From NCBI GenBank assembly GCA_025642075.2, contig JAODUO010000470.1, positions 289,001-353,000 on the forward strand: 64,000 nucleotides of DNA, in the 5' to 3' direction. Positions 35,869-46,600 of this stretch are shown here, in pieces (the first letter of the stretch is position 1; the number at the start of each line of letters is the position of its first letter). The stretch is from Ridgeia piscesae. Its lineage: Eukaryota > Annelida > Polychaeta > Sabellida > Siboglinidae. The position numbers and the translations under genes are program-made. The notes under the pieces are model-generated. The model saw nothing but the letters and a program-made list of their open reading frames with translations, did not search any database and was not told where the DNA came from.

Positions 35869-36150
35869 CGTGTAGTCGGCCATGAGGCTCTCTGCGTCCG
35901 CCTGATGGCCATACTTCACCGTCCACATCTTCAGCTTCGCCTCAGTCGCCACGAGGTACGCGAGGAGACGGTACTTGAGCTCCTCGTAGGCCAGCCGCCT
36001 CCGCACCGCCTCCGACCTCGAGGTCAGCTGATGGAAGCGCTGCTCCATCGTGTCCAGCTGAATCCTGGGAAGGGTTGCACTCTTGAAAATGGCCGCCTTC
36101 TTGAGGTGCTGGAACTCTCTCTTGCAGTTGTCGAGGTCGGTGAAGAACGC
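35869..36150 (-). CDS. SYNE1: Nesprin exon: spectrin repeat
   Basis: 282 bp, 94 codons, phase 0. Acceptor cttcaacag, donor ACG/gtgagt. Reads AFFTDLDNCKREFQHLKKAA, then MEQRFHQLTSRSEA and EELKYRLLAYLVATEAKLKM, with the nesprin E-L-K-Y-R-L-L motif. The intron downstream is C/T-rich on the plus strand right up to the donor. Confidence 0.94.
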
Positions 36151-36502
36151 CTGTTGAAGGTGGGAGAACAAAACTTATTAAGTTTTTGTTTAATATTTAG
36201 CTTATCATTTTAATTCTTTGCACACTGAAGTATAATAAGTAATGCAATGAATTATTTTATTTTACTATTTCATATATTGGCATATGTTCAGAATGTTTTT
36301 CTTTTGTTTTAATATTTCATCCAATCTTAAGTAACATTTGTACATGCATGTCAATCACCTGAGAGCTATATTGCTGATGCGAGTGCTACACAGATGAACT
36401 GCATTATTATAGCAACAACCTACGGAACGCAAATAATCTGGATTTTACAGATTATTTAAACTGAAAATTTACTCCGCAACTAATAGTCCACACACCACTC
36501 AC

Positions 36503-36814
36503 CTTGTGTTCCTCCAGTTTTCGATGGATATTATCTGCCGTTTCTTCGTGTTTCTCCGTGTAGCCGATGTCGCCCTCCAGCATTTCCTCGGCGCGATACA
36601 GCCAGTCGCCAAGGTGACCGAGTCGGTCGGGCAGGTTACTGTCGAGTTTCCACTGCCACACTCGCGTCTTCTGCTGCATCGACGTCCAGCGCTTTCGTAG
36701 GTGGAGCCACAAGTCCTCGTTAATGGATTCGAACGCCTTCTTGTCTGCCTTCTGCTGTAGTCGAGCGTATGATTCGTGTTTCTTCCGAAGCTCGCTTTGG
36801 AATGTTAGATATTG
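36503..36814 (-). CDS. SYNE1: Nesprin exon: early spectrin repeat
   Basis: 312 bp, 104 codons, phase 0. Acceptor ttcccgcag, donor AAG/gtgagt. Contains [34 protein letters not shown] and [16 protein letters not shown]. These match the first spectrin repeats of nesprin-1/-2 closely (W-x-x-R-A-E and E-E-T-A-x-x-I-x-R-K-L-E-x-H-K). Confidence 0.95.
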
Positions 36815-36880
36815 CTGCGGGAAGATGTCGAAAAGTGTCAATTACTCTTTATTGTAGTTAGGGGGAGAGAGGGAGGCGGG

Positions 36881-37256
<376 letters not shown>

Positions 37257-37584
37257 AGTTGCATAATGGTGCTAACATGGATGCTAGAAAGGATGTGGAA
37301 ATTGGCAAATTGGCCTGGGAGGGCCGGAAGTAGGAACAGAGGGTTGGATGGAGGGAGAGAGGGAAAGAGAGGAGAGCGAGAGCTGCATGTTGGCAGAAAG
37401 GATGTGGAAATTTACAACTTGGAGAACAATTGTAAAAAAAAAAACGAAAAACGGGGTGGATTTGTGCCAAACGGGCAGCCCGAGACAGAGCAAGACGGAG
37501 AAGTTTCACGACAGCCTTCTGGCCCACAATGCCTATAGAGGGCAGGTGAAATAAGAGAAGTGTCGGACAGAAGCAGCCACCCAC

Positions 37585-37704
37585 CTGATACTCCTGTTGA
37601 AGGTCATGGACCGGTCGGTCTACAATGGTCAGTGTTTCGTCAGCCTGGTCCAACCACTGCATCAGTTGATCATACTCCCCCTTCTCGCCTTCCGTGGGCG
37701 TCTC
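37585..37704 (-). CDS. SYNE1: Nesprin exon: first spectrin-like segment
   Basis: 120 bp, 40 codons, phase 0. Acceptor tatttcag, donor CAG/gtgggt. It begins ETPTEGEKGEYDQLMQWLDQ and ends VHDLQQEYQ, the entry helix of the rod. Its 5' end and acceptor region recur in decayed form three times just upstream (37722-37885). Confidence 0.85.
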
Positions 37705-37721
37705 CTGAAATACCAATCCGT

Positions 37722-37885
37722 GGCTATTACATCAGTTGAAGATACTCCCCCATTTCTTCCCAGCAGGTGTGGAATATCAGAAACCAGCTATTACATCAGT
37801 TGATCACACCCCATTCAAGTGTTCAGGTGCCGTATGGAACACCAGACCATAGCTGTTACATCAGTAGATCATACCCCCTCTGGTC
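37722..37885 (-). repeat. Decayed tandem copies of an exon start
   Basis: ATCAGTTGATCATACTCCCC of the exon (37661) recurs as similar strings at 37731, 37795 and 37860, spacing 70, 64 and 65 bp. The copies include the region around the exon's acceptor. Confidence 0.75.
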
Positions 37886-38854
37886 AACATAAATAAATAA
37901 CAAATACAACACACAAGAAACCTGTCAATGATCAAATGTTATAAGTTTTGTACTCTCACATATAAGTCTATCTTTACTCAAGTCGCTACCCAAACCACAA
38001 ATCATCAAAACACACAAAACAAACCACAAGACGCCGCTCGAAACCATTGCAATGTGAAACCCTGCAAAGGAATAACTTCCCTCTTCCAGTGTTACAGTAA
38101 TTCCCCTTTCCAAACCTACACTCCCACCCTCCAATCCCATTGTTCTTCCATGCTTGTGAAACATATTCAGCAACAATGCCACGATGCAATGAATCTAGAA
38201 ACCTACGCAAGTTTGTAGAATTCCCAAACACAATCAGTCTAGTCCTACTAGGGAAAGGTGTCACACAATCACAGACATGCACCAAAACTGTACCTCATTT
38301 GAAATCTGGACAGATTTGTACAAAAACATAAAGAGACTCCACAAACATTGTGGTATAGTCCTTGAATTTGGCAGTGTGTCTTGAAAATTAAGCATTGAAT
38401 TAGGGCCAATATCTTATGGCCAGGGGTTCATTTCACTAAGACAAAGAAAGAATGTTAAAATAAATTAGTTTCATCGTAACACAAATTACCGTAATATAGG
38501 ACACTATTTCTGCGACACACCAGTGACAATGTCCCACTGGTGCGTTATGGCGTTGACAGCTACCAGGTATTCAAGATCACAGTTATGGATCAAAACTGAT
38601 TAACTGCAATATCGGGTTGAAGACCTTTTAAGAACATTACAGAAATGGTCTCCTGGTTCACTACCCTTGCACTCACATCGCCAAATTCAACGCCTGCCTA
38701 CATAAATCCAGACTATTACAAGACCAGACATAAAAAAGTTACAACAACACACCACAGACACGTTCTACTTGGATGCAAGGTAAACACCTACTTCAGTAAC
38801 CAACTTTTCTACCATTACACTTCACACGACAAGCTAACAATGAATTCCATAAAC
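37886..38854. other. Intron, no feature seen
   Basis: Unique-looking intron between the linker exon and the first spectrin exon. I see no further repeats, element ends or exon-like frames with splice borders. Confidence 0.7.
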
Positions 38855-40182
38855 CTGTGTGCGTGTCACTTGGTCATGACTCTTACTTAACCCTTCTCCC
38901 TCTTTCGAATACGAATGAACCGACAGTTTTCTTCCCAAAGTTTGCTCCCGAAGTGATTCTTCTCTTGGCTTTTGCAGGAGGACTTCCCGTCCAGAAATCT
39001 GGTGTTGCTGGGGAGAATTTAGTGACTGAAGTTGGCACTTAGAAATCAGATCTGTTTCTACTAGAGCATTCTGAGGACACGCTTCAGTGTGACACGGTTC
39101 AAGCATGAAATGTTTATGACTCATGTAGGACCGATCTGGTGTCAGGGTCCGATGGTCTGGTGTCAAAGGACCGGTCTGTTCCATGGTCTCTGTGACACAA
39201 GGGGCAGAAGGAAGGACCAATTGTGGCTCAAAACTGTCCACACTGTAGCGGTGTTTCACAGTTCTTAGTTCTTAGGTGATTACCTCCAAACAGCCCAAAC
39301 TTGGGCTAACGCAGGAGTTGTTCTTCTGTAGAATTTGTGAGTCCACTACAGGTTACACATTTACCCCCTGTGTGGGATCTTTTACTTCCCCTGGCATAGA
39401 CACCTGACAGAAGGGACCACCGGCTTTTAGTGTCTCTTCCGAAAGACACAGGCAAATGTGGGGTGAAGAAATTGCCTAAGTTTCGAAACGGCGGTAGGTG
39501 GGATTGAACCACCGTCCCCTCGATTGACAGTCCGGCGCTCTACCGCGTGACCACCGCTCCCCACAGTTGGTCTCCAATGGTCCTCTGACGTTTCGTCACA
39601 GAGAGACATGGTCTGTTCTTCAGCACTGACTTGAGGCAATGTAGGAGAGTTATTACATGAATCCAATGAAGAAACCGTCACTGGAGACAACAGTGGTGGG
39701 TGCCATGATCCACATGTGGATCCTTCGTGATCCGACACAGACGATCCCATTGGATCATGATCCTGTGCTGGCAGGATAACTCCACGCCCAATCCCAGAAG
39801 GTGACGGATAACAACCAGGTGAGGTACGTGAACTCTGATTGGCTGGCAAAAGTGGCGATGCTGATCGAGCCACTCTCTGTGGTAATCCAACTGTAAAAGT
39901 TGACACCCGACTCGGTGGTGAACGTTGTCTCTGATTGGCTGATGCAGACGGCGAGTTCAATATGGCCGCCGGTCGTCGCTGATGTCCATGGCGTCGGTCA
40001 GTGACTGACCCCCACGACATGTATACGGGCACATGACATGCGATGACCACCTCTTGGTTGGTTCCACCTGACCGATTCTCAGCTGTCACGCTTGGGTGCA
40101 TGCCAACAGTTGTCTGTCTATCTGACAGGACATGTCTGTCTGTCTGCCATTCCAGCGTAGCTACATTTCCTGTAGATTCCTG
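38855..40182 (-). CDS. SYNE1: Nesprin linker exon after CH2, interrupted by a SINE
   Basis: The acceptor is ttgtag/CAG at 40182, in the phase-0 frame left by the CH2 exon (QESTGNVATLEWQ...). The peptide is Ser/Pro/Thr/Arg-rich and looks disordered. The frame runs to 39562, where a SINE (39264-39561) begins; read through, it stops at 39427. Beyond the SINE the frame resumes at 39256 (KHRYSVDSFEPQL) and reaches a phase-0 donor ACACAG/gtttat at 38855. Without the 305 bp (SINE plus one target copy) the exon is 1,023 bp, exactly 341 codons, phase 0 both ends. As assembled it is broken, or it is skipped, which keeps frame, or the SINE is spliced out. Both outer borders are moderately weak. Confidence 0.6.
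39264..39561 (-). mobile_element. tRNA-derived SINE inserted in the nesprin linker exon
   Basis: Minus-strand element. Its head is tRNA-like: A-box-like GTGGTCACGCGGTAGAGCG, an anticodon loop CTGTCAA (GTC, Asp-like), and a B box GGTTCAATCCC. The body contains GTCTTTCGGAAGAGACAC and the tail CTAAGAACTAAG. Both ends are flanked by the 7-bp direct repeat CACAGTT (39257-39263 and 39562-39568). Length 298 bp. Confidence 0.9.
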
Positions 40183-41395
40183 CTACAAATACATCATTTG
40201 CCAGTACATTTTCTGACAAAATGTGTAGGTCAAATTCAACGTAACAAAAACAACTGCACAGACTGTACATATTCAAACAGCTAAAATTAATAAAATTCTC
40301 AGCTGCCCGAAAACACAGTAATTATACAATAAAGATGTCTGTCCTGCCTGAAACCGTCATTGTCCATTACATGTATACAGACATGATGAAACAATAAGTG
40401 TTTACAAACACACATTACATCAACATATCCCGTTCTGTCGATTTATAATATCCAGAAATAAGGTCCAACTACATTCAATCGTTATGGTTGATGTTTCACA
40501 TATTTAAGAATATGGGCATGGATCAAAACTCAGTCATCTGATCAATTTTAATCATGCTCCTTTTTGGAGTGGAATTAATAACAGTACTAGAAGCACTGAA
40601 TAACAAATGTTCTATCTCAGAAAGTGTGATGAATGACCGGGATTTTTTTTATCTGACAACCATTACAAAGGCTACTAGTGTGAACGTGTCTAAAAATAGA
40701 ATTGGTTGACTAAGCAACTACAAATAAAACATGGTAGGTAGACGCTTGATAAGCCTAGCTGGTCCACTTATATTTTAGATGGCATTTTTGTATTAAATGT
40801 TACATTAGATATAATTATATTTAAACATATCCATATGGCGTTACTAAATTAAGCATTACTTGTGACAGCAAAATTCAGCAGTGTTTCCAATAAGTATCAA
40901 TACCATAGCTGCCACAATTAGAATAACAATCACATGCTATTAAATTTGTACAGCGTTAAATGTACTACTCTCCTGTTGTCAAGTGTCACCCTGCCAAGCC
41001 TAGAGTGGCTTCGAATTCCAAGAACAAACTTGGGCTTTGTTAGCAGTGGCAGGTAGGACAATAGACAGGATATAAATTACTGAAACATCAATATTTGTCT
41101 ACTGAATGCAAAAGCAGCGAATGTTTATGAGTGGTGTCTATTGTACACAGTCGCATTCGACTAGACAAATGTGTTGAAATATTCTAATATAGCAAACATA
41201 TTCTGATATAGGTACCAATCCCAAATATGATCCTTTACGTGACATCTAGCAGGTCATCTCTCAGTGACATTCTGTCATTAATCACTACATTCAGAGTTCA
41301 GAAACTGATGTTGGGACAACAAGTAGTATCGCACTAAAATAGTCATCCCAGTAGGCAATAGAACAAGTCCACACAACTACCCTTGTTTTATCCAC
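40183..41395. other. Intron, no feature seen
   Basis: AT-rich intron upstream (transcript sense) of the linker exon; nothing recognisable. Confidence 0.7.
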
Positions 41396-42262
41396 ACATA
41401 ATTATTATATCACTGGTTTCAGTGACATTCTACATGGACCATCTGTTTCTGTGACATTTTACATGGACCATCTGTTTCTGTGACATTCTACGTGGACCAT
41501 CTGTTTCTGTGACATTCTACATGGACCATCTGTTTCCGTGACATTCTACATGGACCATCTGTTTCTGTGACATTCTATGTGGACCATCTGTTTCTGTGAC
41601 ATTCTACATGGACCATCTGTTTTTGTGACAGTCTACATGGACCATATGTTATTGTAACAGTCTACATGGATCATCTGTTTCTGTGAATACACATACAGCT
41701 GTTCACTGTGACATTCTACACATATCATTTATTCCTGCGACAATTTTCAAATAATTTGTTTCGGTGACATTTAAGATAAACAACTGCTTACTGTGACATT
41801 CTACAAATTCCATTTGTTACCCTGTGACATTCTACAGACTGCATTTGTGCCTTTGACGTTATATACACTAAATTTGCTCTTGTGACATTCTGCACACTAA
41901 ATTTGCTCCTGTGACATTCTACACATCCATTTGTTCATGTGACATTCTGCACACTCAATTTGCTCCTGTGACATTCTGCACATCCATTTGCTCCTGTGAC
42001 ATTCTGCACATTAAATTTGCTCCTGTGACATTCTACACATCCATTTGCTCCTGTGACATTCTGCACACTCAATCTGCTCCTGTGACATTCTGCACATCCA
42101 TTTGCTCCTGTGACATTCTGCACACTCAATCTGCTCCTGTGACATTCTGCACCTCTATTTGCTCCTGTAACATTCTACACTCAGTTTGCTCCTGTGACAT
42201 TCTGCTCACTCAACTTGCCCAATGTGACATTCATCCATTTGTTCCTGTGAAAATATTCAAAT
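41396..42262. repeat. Degenerate 28/29-bp minisatellite
   Basis: Two related unit types share GTGACATTCT. First GTGACATTCTACATGGACCA plus TCTGTTTCT (41420-41690), then GTGACATTCTGCACATCCAT plus TTGCTCCT (41880-42220), with decayed units between. Nothing else seen up to the CH2 exon at 42610. Confidence 0.88.
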
Positions 42263-42609
42263 ACCATTTGTCTGTGTGATGCTGACTCCACATCTACACC
42301 AAGTTTACACAACATTCAACACGTGTGACTGCTCTCTGTGATACTCCACACCCACGGCTGAGTCTTGTGACATTTCATGGACAACAAGGCTGTAACAATA
42401 ATGTACACAGGGGTGGGGGGTGGAGACACACAGCTCCCCCCCACATGAGTCCACCATTTGTTTCAACTGCAAGCCAGCTTTCCCAATCAATGAATATTCC
42501 AAAGTCCGTCCTATCACCTACTACAGGGACTAATGGTACCATTAATAAACCTCCTCCCCTCCTGATAAATCCACCCATTTACCCTAGAGGAAGGGTTGGT
42601 AGGCCTTAC

Positions 42610-42701
42610 CTTGCCCCTCTCGCCTCCCGCAGGGTACTTCTCGAGGAACTTGGCCACATACGTCATGATTGATTTCTCATCCGGCTTATCAACGTCCACG
42701 T
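42610..42701 (-). CDS. SYNE1: Nesprin exon: end of CH2
   Basis: 92 bp, phase 1 in, phase 0 out. Acceptor ctctttag, donor AAG/gtaagg. Reads DVDVDKPDEKSIMTYVAKFL then EKYPAGGERGK. This D-x-D-K-P-D-E-K-S motif is the most conserved segment at the end of the second CH domain in actin-binding CH pairs. Confidence 0.96.
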
Positions 42702-43162
42702 CTAAAGAGAACATGGCCGTGAGGTGAGTGAATTGTTAACATTGCGATTAATTCCAAACGTTTCAGTTTTTCTATCACATAAATAACGACCACAACCAGT
42801 CTGCTTAATGTTCTAACCAATGGTTGCACAGATAACAGGTCTTAGTTTAATAGTCTATCAAAGTTCAACCACATGACGACTTCTAGCAATGTTCCTTTTA
42901 TCCAACCCAGCCTTAAAAAACATACAAACTTATCACTAATTGCAATGACCTAAATAAAAACACATTATCAGCAAATAACTGTGACAAGAGGCTCAGGAAC
43001 AAGAAATGGGATAATTAAAATGAGTATTAACATAGGAATAATTATGAATGGTGATTTTATATCACTAAGTTAATAATCTTTTAATTTTAATGACAATGTT
43101 ATGTAAAATTATTCAAATTAACCATAACATCATGTCAAGTTTGAGGGAATTATTACAATAAC

Positions 43163-43197
43163 AGTTTCATACTAACAACTATTGTTAGTATGAAACT
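43163..43197. repeat. Perfect 16-bp inverted repeat, 3-base loop
   Basis: AGTTTCATACTAACAA, loop CTA, TTGTTAGTATGAAACT. No T run or gene end nearby to make it a terminator. The remaining intron 42702-43416 is AT-rich with nothing seen. Confidence 0.9.
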
Positions 43198-43416
43198 AAA
43201 ATATACAACTAATTCTTAAACAAAACTTTATCATAAACTGACTTTGTTGACCAATTTGGATAACATTTTGAGTACCTTATAAAGTACCTTATATAGTCCT
43301 GTAAAAATCATCACCATTATTATTATAGCTTAACAGAAAATGATCCTGTCCCATTTTTCCAATCTACTCATTCCCAGCCCCTTCCCCACCCCCTCTACTC
43401 CCATTCCCATACTCAC

Positions 43417-43613
43417 CAACAGGGTCGATAAGCCTGGGTATACCAAGGTGTGTTTCCGCAGTGGAGAACGCACTCTCCAGGTTCACTGCATTTGTGTTTC
43501 GTGCCAAGGTCGACATGTCTACGAGTTCGGGGCGAATCGTGTGGATCATGGCATTGAAGGCGTGGCCATCCCGCCAACTCTGGCCGAAGTCTTTCACCTC
43601 GATGCCGTACTTC
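43417..43613 (-). CDS. SYNE1: Nesprin exon: CH2 core
   Basis: 197 bp, phase 2 in (G completes AAG), phase 1 out (GTT G/gtgagt). Encodes KYGIEVKDFGQSWRDGHAFN then MIHTIRPELVDMSTL, NAVNLESAFSTAETHLGIPR and LIDPV, the core helices of the second CH domain. The phase fits the exon at 54947-55125 and also the candidate alternative exon at 49394. Confidence 0.96.
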
Positions 43614-43849
43614 CTGTGAGCAACACAATGTGACGTCCGTCAGGCCACGTAAGAAAAAGTGTGCTATTGAAATGTGGAAACTGATGTATCCAGAATCTTA
43701 TGGTTTGATTACGTCACAAATCTTTATTAGAAACTGAATTTTTTGGATCATGTTTTGAGTACCTTATAACCCTCTATCAAGATTTGCCTTTGCCAACAAT
43801 GGTAATGACAATTAATTATGTGAATTACGTCACTAAAAGGCAAAAAGGT

Positions 43850-44166
43850 AAAGGTAAATTCCTTTCCTCAGGATTGCTCAAAGCGCTTAACACTTTAGTT
43901 CCCTGACAGACCTGTTCAATCGCACACCATCTCAACTTCTCTGGGAAGCATCCAGCCACATGCTACAATAAATGCACGAAGGCTGCTTGTACACATATCC
44001 ACCACTGTCTATAGCCAGGTACTCATTTATACAGCTGAGTGAAGTCACAGTGAACTGGACCAATGTAGAGTGAAAAAACTGCCCAAGGTTTTAACACCGA
44101 AGCACAGGAGTCAAACCCGGGTCCTCCTAGTCGGAGAGTCCGAAGTCTACCCCCGAGCCACTGCTC
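43850..44166 (-). mobile_element. tRNA-derived SINE, nearly full length
   Basis: On the minus strand: head GAGCAGTGGCTCGGGGGTAG with B-box-like GGGTTTGACTCC, a body with CTGGCTATAGACAGTGGTGG, and a 3' end with AAGCGCTTTGAGC then TTTACCTTTACC. The body recurs at 55190-55350. Confidence 0.8.
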
Positions 44167-44639
44167 TACTACTGTGACATGACGTCTCATAGAGCACATA
44201 TTTCACACTAACAATGTTCCCTTATTTTTTTGCTATCAGATAATCTTCTGAAAGCAGAATTAGATACAACAAAAAGCACCTGTTCAGGCAGCCATTGTTT
44301 ATCACTTGACAGTTTCTGGTAAGCAACTGGTCATGTAATGAATAGGCATAGCTTTATGCAGAGACCCGTCCAACTGGCATTTGGACGGGTAAAAACCGTT
44401 GTGGATGGATAGAAATATGGGTGGACGGGTAAAAAAGGAAGGAACAAAAAAGGTCTTCCAAAACCACAGATATTGTCAGTTATGCCTTAGAAGTGAGTGT
44501 AAATGGTGTCATATGTGTGTTTGTAGTCCATCCATGTGTCCACCAAACCACTGGCAATAATTTGGTCCTGCATAAAGCCCTGTGAATAGGTAACTTCTAT
44601 CAGGCCAAGTAATAACAAGTTCTGTCTTACAAATGACAG

Positions 44640-44725
44640 CATGTCAATTATGCTGTCATTCAAAATGGTGGCATGAGGATTTGAATGCAGAATCTTTCAA
44701 ATAAGATCCCATTACTCTAACCACT
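44640..44725 (-). mobile_element. tRNA-like SINE head that seeds the 26-bp array
   Basis: On the minus strand, GGTGGCATAGTGGTTAGAGT (A box) is followed by GCATTCAAATCC (B-box-like) and TGCCACC, which pairs with the first bases as an acceptor stem would. The T stem is poor, so it is a pseudo-tRNA or SINE head and not a working tRNA gene. Confidence 0.75.
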
Positions 44726-46600
44726 ATGCCACCACTATAATTCTAACCCCTACGCCACCACTATAATTCTAACCACTATGCCACCACTATAATTCTAACC
44801 ACTACGCCACCACTATAATTCTAACCACTACGCCACCACTATAATTCTAACCACTACGCCACCACTATAATTCTAACCACTACGCCACCACTATAATTCT
44901 AACCACTAACGCCACCACTATAATTCTAACCACTACGCCACCCTATATTCTAACCACTACGCCACCCTATATTCTAACCACTGCCACCACTATAATTCTA
45001 ACCACTACGCCACCACTAATTCTAACCACTACGCCACCCTATCATTCTAACCACTGCCACCACTATAATTCTAACCACTACGCCACCACTATAATTCTAA
45101 CCACTACGCCACCACTATCATTCTAACCACTACGCCACCACTATCATTCTAACCACTATGCCACCACTATCATTCTAACCACTACGCCACCACTATCATT
45201 CTAACCACTACGCCACCACTATCATTCTAACCACTATGCCACCACTATCATTCTAACCACTACACCACCACTGTCATTCTAACCACTACGCCACCACTAT
45301 CATTCTAACCACTACACCACCACTGTCATTCTAACCACTATGCCACCACTATCATTCTAACCACTATCCACCCTATCATTTAACCACTACGCCACCGCTA
45401 TCATTCTAACCACAATGCCACTGCTATCATTCTAACCACTACGCCACCACTATAATTCTAACCACTATGCCACCACTATCATTCTAACCACTACGCCACC
45501 ACTATCATTCTAACCACTATGCCACCACTATCATTCTAACCACTACGCCACCACTATCATTCTAACCACTATGCCACCACTATCACTCTAACCACTACGC
45601 CACCACTATCATTCTAACCACTATGCCACCACTATCACTTCTAACCACTACGCCACCACTATCATTCTAACCACTATGCCACCACTATCATTCTAACCAC
45701 TACGCCACCACTATCATTCTAACCACTACACCACCACTATCATTCTAACCACTACGCCACCACTATCATTCTAACCACTACGCCACCACTATCATTCTAA
45801 CCACTACGCCACCACTATCATTCTAACCACTACGCCACCACTTATTCTAACCACTACGCCACACTATCATTTAACCACTACGCCACCACTATCATTCTAA
45901 CCACTATGCCACCACTATCATTCTAACCACTACGCCACCACTATCATTCTAACCACTACGCCACCACTATCATTCTAACCACTACGCCACCACTATCATT
46001 CTAACCACTACGCCACCACTATCATTCTAACCACTACACCACCACTATCATTCTAACCACTATGCCACCACTATAATTCTAACCACTATGCCACCACTAT
46101 CATTCTAACCACTATGCCACCACTGTCATTCTAACCACAACGCCACCACTATCATTCTAACCACTATGCCACCACTATCATTCTAACCACTACACCACCA
46201 CTATCATTCTAACCACTACGCCACCACTGTCATTCTAACCACATACACCACCACTAGTCATTCTAACCACTACGCCACCACTATCATTCTAACCACTACG
46301 CCACCACTATCATTCTAACCACAACACCACCACTGTCATTCTAACCACTACGCCACCAGTGTCATTCTAACCACTACGCCACCACTGTCATTCTAACCAC
46401 TACGCCACCACTATCATTCTAACCACAACACCACCACTGTCATTCTAACCACAACACCACCACTATCATTCTAACCACTATGCCACCACTGTCATTCTAA
46501 CCACAACACCACCACTGTCATTCTAACCACAACACCATCACTATAATTCTAACCACAACACCACCACTATCATTCTAACCACAACACCACCACTATCATT
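44726..46600 (-). repeat. 26-bp minisatellite of tRNA 5' ends (A box), about 72 units
   Basis: Plus-strand unit ATTCTAACCACTACGCCACC plus ACTATC. On the minus strand each unit reads GGTGGCGTAGTGGTTAGAAT plus GATAGT, i.e. the first 20 bases of the tRNA-like element at 44640-44725. The A box (TGGCNNAGTGG) is kept in most units; the B box is absent. Confidence 0.93.

Noticed and set aside
39490..39561. A functional tRNA-Asp gene
   Set aside because: The A and B boxes and GTC loop are tRNA-like, but stems are imperfect and the unit continues into a SINE body with a target duplication.
39427..40101. A 224-codon protein ending FACVFRKRH
   Set aside because: The last part is SINE sequence. The real coding part is the nesprin linker exon, which stops being native at the SINE border near 39562.
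44655..44725. A functional tRNA gene at the array edge
   Set aside because: The acceptor stem pairs but the T stem does not; it is best read as a SINE head.
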